A model generated the notes under the pieces. That model was not told where the DNA came from and ran no database searches. It worked only from the letters and a program-made list of their open reading frames with translations. Source: Phoronis australis (Eukaryota; Phoronida; Phoronidae). Taken from it: a DNA stretch of 64,000 nucleotides. The DNA lies in the NCBI GenBank assembly GCA_002633005.1, contig NMRA01000052.1, positions 62,001 through 126,000 on the forward strand. The letters are read 5' to 3'. A program made the position numbers and the translations under genes. Positions 62,544 through 64,000 of the stretch are shown here, one piece after another (within the stretch, counting starts at the first letter, position 1; each line of letters starts with the position of its first letter).

Positions 62544-63386
62544 ATGGTGGATGAAACAACGCTGAATGACGGTAAAATCTGCAGGCTACTTGTTGACGGT
62601 GGAACATTTGCACTTCAGTCAGTATTTGATCAATGTCATCCACCTATCATGTTACAAGAAGAACTAAACAAACCTCAAATGTTGAAAGTGCTCAGACAGA
62701 TGAAGAAAAAGTGCGTAATCGATTCCTCACAATGGGAAAAGCTTTTTCCAAGTGGCCATCGGCACCCGTCTTCCGACAACTTCGACGCGTCCCTGCTGTA
62801 CCTACTGCTGAGGAAAGTTTGTCACCTGTGTCCGCCATATCCCAATGGTTGGGGTCAAAACCCACTAGCCTGTGATAAAGGAATGTCTGGCGATGTAGCG
62901 CGTTTGCTGTGGTTTGTAAAAGAGATGTCAAAACGAGTGGACAGAGAAGAATTTTCGAATGAAGAATTCAACGTCTTCTGGACACAGATTTCCGAGATGC
63001 TGGCTCGAATGTCTGGACCTGCAGCAACAATCAAAGCTCGCCGGTACATGCTGGAGCCCCTGGATGAAGAACAGTGCCAGTACTATATCGAGAAACTGCA
63101 GGATTGGATGCACCAAGAAGAGGTACGCGATCTTTATGAACACGAAAAGCATAAACCGAATAAAACGCTAGGTCGAAAAAGCATGAGCAATAAGAAAGGT
63201 AACCATTTTTCGGTATCGATGGCCAAGTACGATAGACTATCTGCGATGTCCATGGATCTGAGAAGGAGAACTGTCCCGAAAAAAGGATCTGTACTCGACC
63301 CAATGGATAAACGCGGCAGTAAGGGTGTGTTTCATTTTAATATTCCATCAACTGGAGTAGGGGAGATACTTTGGCTCAGTGGTTAG
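62544..63386 (+). CDS. HEPN_DZIP3-like domain protein, first coding exon
   Basis: A 280-codon frame starting at the first ATG after a possible TTTCAG acceptor (ending 62516). Residues 14-165 match the HEPN_DZIP3 pattern: LLVDGGTFALQSVF, a RQMKKKCVIDSSQWEKLFP block, FDASLLYLLLRKVC, NGWG at about 101, and the FSNEEFNVFWTQISEMLARM helix. The usual RN..YAH nuclease-type motif between the D(V/I)(A/V)R helix and the next loop reads KEMSKR, so the site looks inactive. Residues 165-260 are a basic region (KRGSK, RRRTVPKKGS). The last ten or so codons (from 63360) come from a SINE, so the true exon may end earlier, for example at the GCA/GTAAGG near 63317-63318. The family is expanded in invertebrates, often with NACHT or other innate-immunity modules. 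Function here is unknown. Confidence 0.75.
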   Translation: MVDETTLNDGKICRLLVDGGTFALQSVFDQCHPPIMLQEELNKPQMLKVLRQMKKKCVIDSSQWEKLFPSGHRHPSSDNFDASLLYLLLRKVCHLCPPYPNGWGQNPLACDKGMSGDVARLLWFVKEMSKRVDREEFSNEEFNVFWTQISEMLARMSGPAATIKARRYMLEPLDEEQCQYYIEKLQDWMHQEEVRDLYEHEKHKPNKTLGRKSMSNKKGNHFSVSMAKYDRLSAMSMDLRRRTVPKKGSVLDPMDKRGSKGVFHFNIPSTGVGEILWLSG

Positions 63387-63545
63387 AGCACCGGTCTCTC
63401 GCTTGGGAGACCTGGATTCAAATCCTGGCTTCACTGGCCGACATTCGAGTATTCCTCTAAGCTCGGTCTTACTTGTGAATTTGTGCAAGGGAGTGAATGA
63501 GAACCTGGATACAATGCGAAAGCGATTTCTGGGGCTGTGCTCATA
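63366..63545 (+). mobile_element. tRNA-derived SINE (plus strand)
   Basis: A box TGGCTCAGTGG (63372-63382), an arm-like GTCTCTCGCTTGGGAGAC, B box GGATTCAAATCC (63414-63425; first G and C off consensus), then body CCTCTAAGCTCGGTCTTAC and CAAGGGAGTGAATGAGAACC. Same family as 50240-50425. It abuts the HEPN reading frame and supplies its stop codon. Confidence 0.85.
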
Positions 63546-64000
63546 TTTAAAAAAAAATAGTAATACTTCCCTCTTAAGCCGCTTAAGCTACAAATTTTGA
63601 AAGTATTGTTCATATGCAGTGCTGTAGTGGTAAAATCTGAGGTAAGTTGGCGCCCAATGCCCACCGTATCACCATGAGCATTGAATTTTAAAAGTGCACT
63701 GGATTTGCAAAACCTGACTGTCAAACATTTAGGCCTATTTTTTGACGAGTGCATGGGTATTTACTTCGTGTCTGCATTGACGAATCTAGGATGTCGCAGA
63801 AATCGGCCCAAACACACATGTAAGAAGGCAGAGGTCCGCGTGCATTGCAAGCGGTCTCTGAAGGGGGAAAAACACAATTTTAAAGGAACATAAGCGCGTA
63901 ACGCTCAGAAACGATTTGCTGGCGGCGTTTTTAGTCGCCCGTGGGTGTGTTCTCGGGGCCCTTCGGTTCCCCTTTATCCGTCTATGGTATGACACCATAA
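63546..64000. other. Downstream of HEPN exon
   Basis: No exon recognised. The HEPN gene may continue beyond the window. Confidence 0.4.

Noticed and set aside
63370-63440. True tRNA gene
   Set aside because: A and B boxes are present, but the acceptor stem does not pair and the same sequence plus body recurs at 50240-50425, so it is a SINE.

Overview
The window is animal nuclear DNA: about 39% G+C, multi-exon genes with GT-AG introns of roughly 0.3 to 5.4 kb, many dispersed repeats, tRNA-derived SINEs and short inverted-repeat elements. All three conserved housekeeping genes are ordinary animal genes. A HEPN_DZIP3-like protein, a bursicon-type cystine-knot protein and Penelope-like fragments together suggest a marine invertebrate. 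A deuterostome such as a hemichordate, echinoderm or amphioxus is my best guess, but a cnidarian or mollusc cannot be excluded by eye.

Layout. (1) 847-9489, plus strand: TMEM165, a Golgi Mn/Ca-H exchanger of the GDT1/UPF0016 family, in seven exons (306 aa). A 1.7-kb segment holding its last two exons is repeated at 9828-11510 after a single N, which looks like an uncollapsed haplotype. (2) 14677-20838, minus strand: BRCC3/BRCC36, the K63-specific JAMM deubiquitinase, in six exons (275 aa). Its catalytic exon 3 is also duplicated, on either side of a 504-N gap. (3) 28651-42859, minus strand: ATG16L1, the autophagy scaffold, in fourteen exons (559 aa), with the ATG5-binding helix, coiled coil and WD40 propeller but a very short linker. 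(4) 52030-57852, plus strand: a two-exon gene, missed by simple ORF reading, for a 128-aa secreted protein with the 11-cysteine spacing of bursicon subunits. (5) 62544-63386, plus strand: a HEPN_DZIP3-like exon whose reading frame runs into a SINE.

The rest is intergenic or intronic DNA rich in repeats: six copies of a roughly 240-bp element with CATGCGCGCACCC-type ends, two copies of a 177-bp inverted-repeat element, three alternating copies of a third, larger inverted-repeat elements at 22.1-23.8 kb and 24.0-24.8 kb, SINEs, a head-to-head pair of Penelope-like 3' fragments, and several minisatellites. Exon boundaries were assigned by reading splice sites and checking that every reading phase joins. 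The three housekeeping genes and the cystine-knot gene all close without a frame break. The genes have unrelated jobs (Golgi ion homeostasis, DNA damage and interferon-receptor deubiquitination, autophagy, secreted signalling), and nothing suggests they work as one unit.
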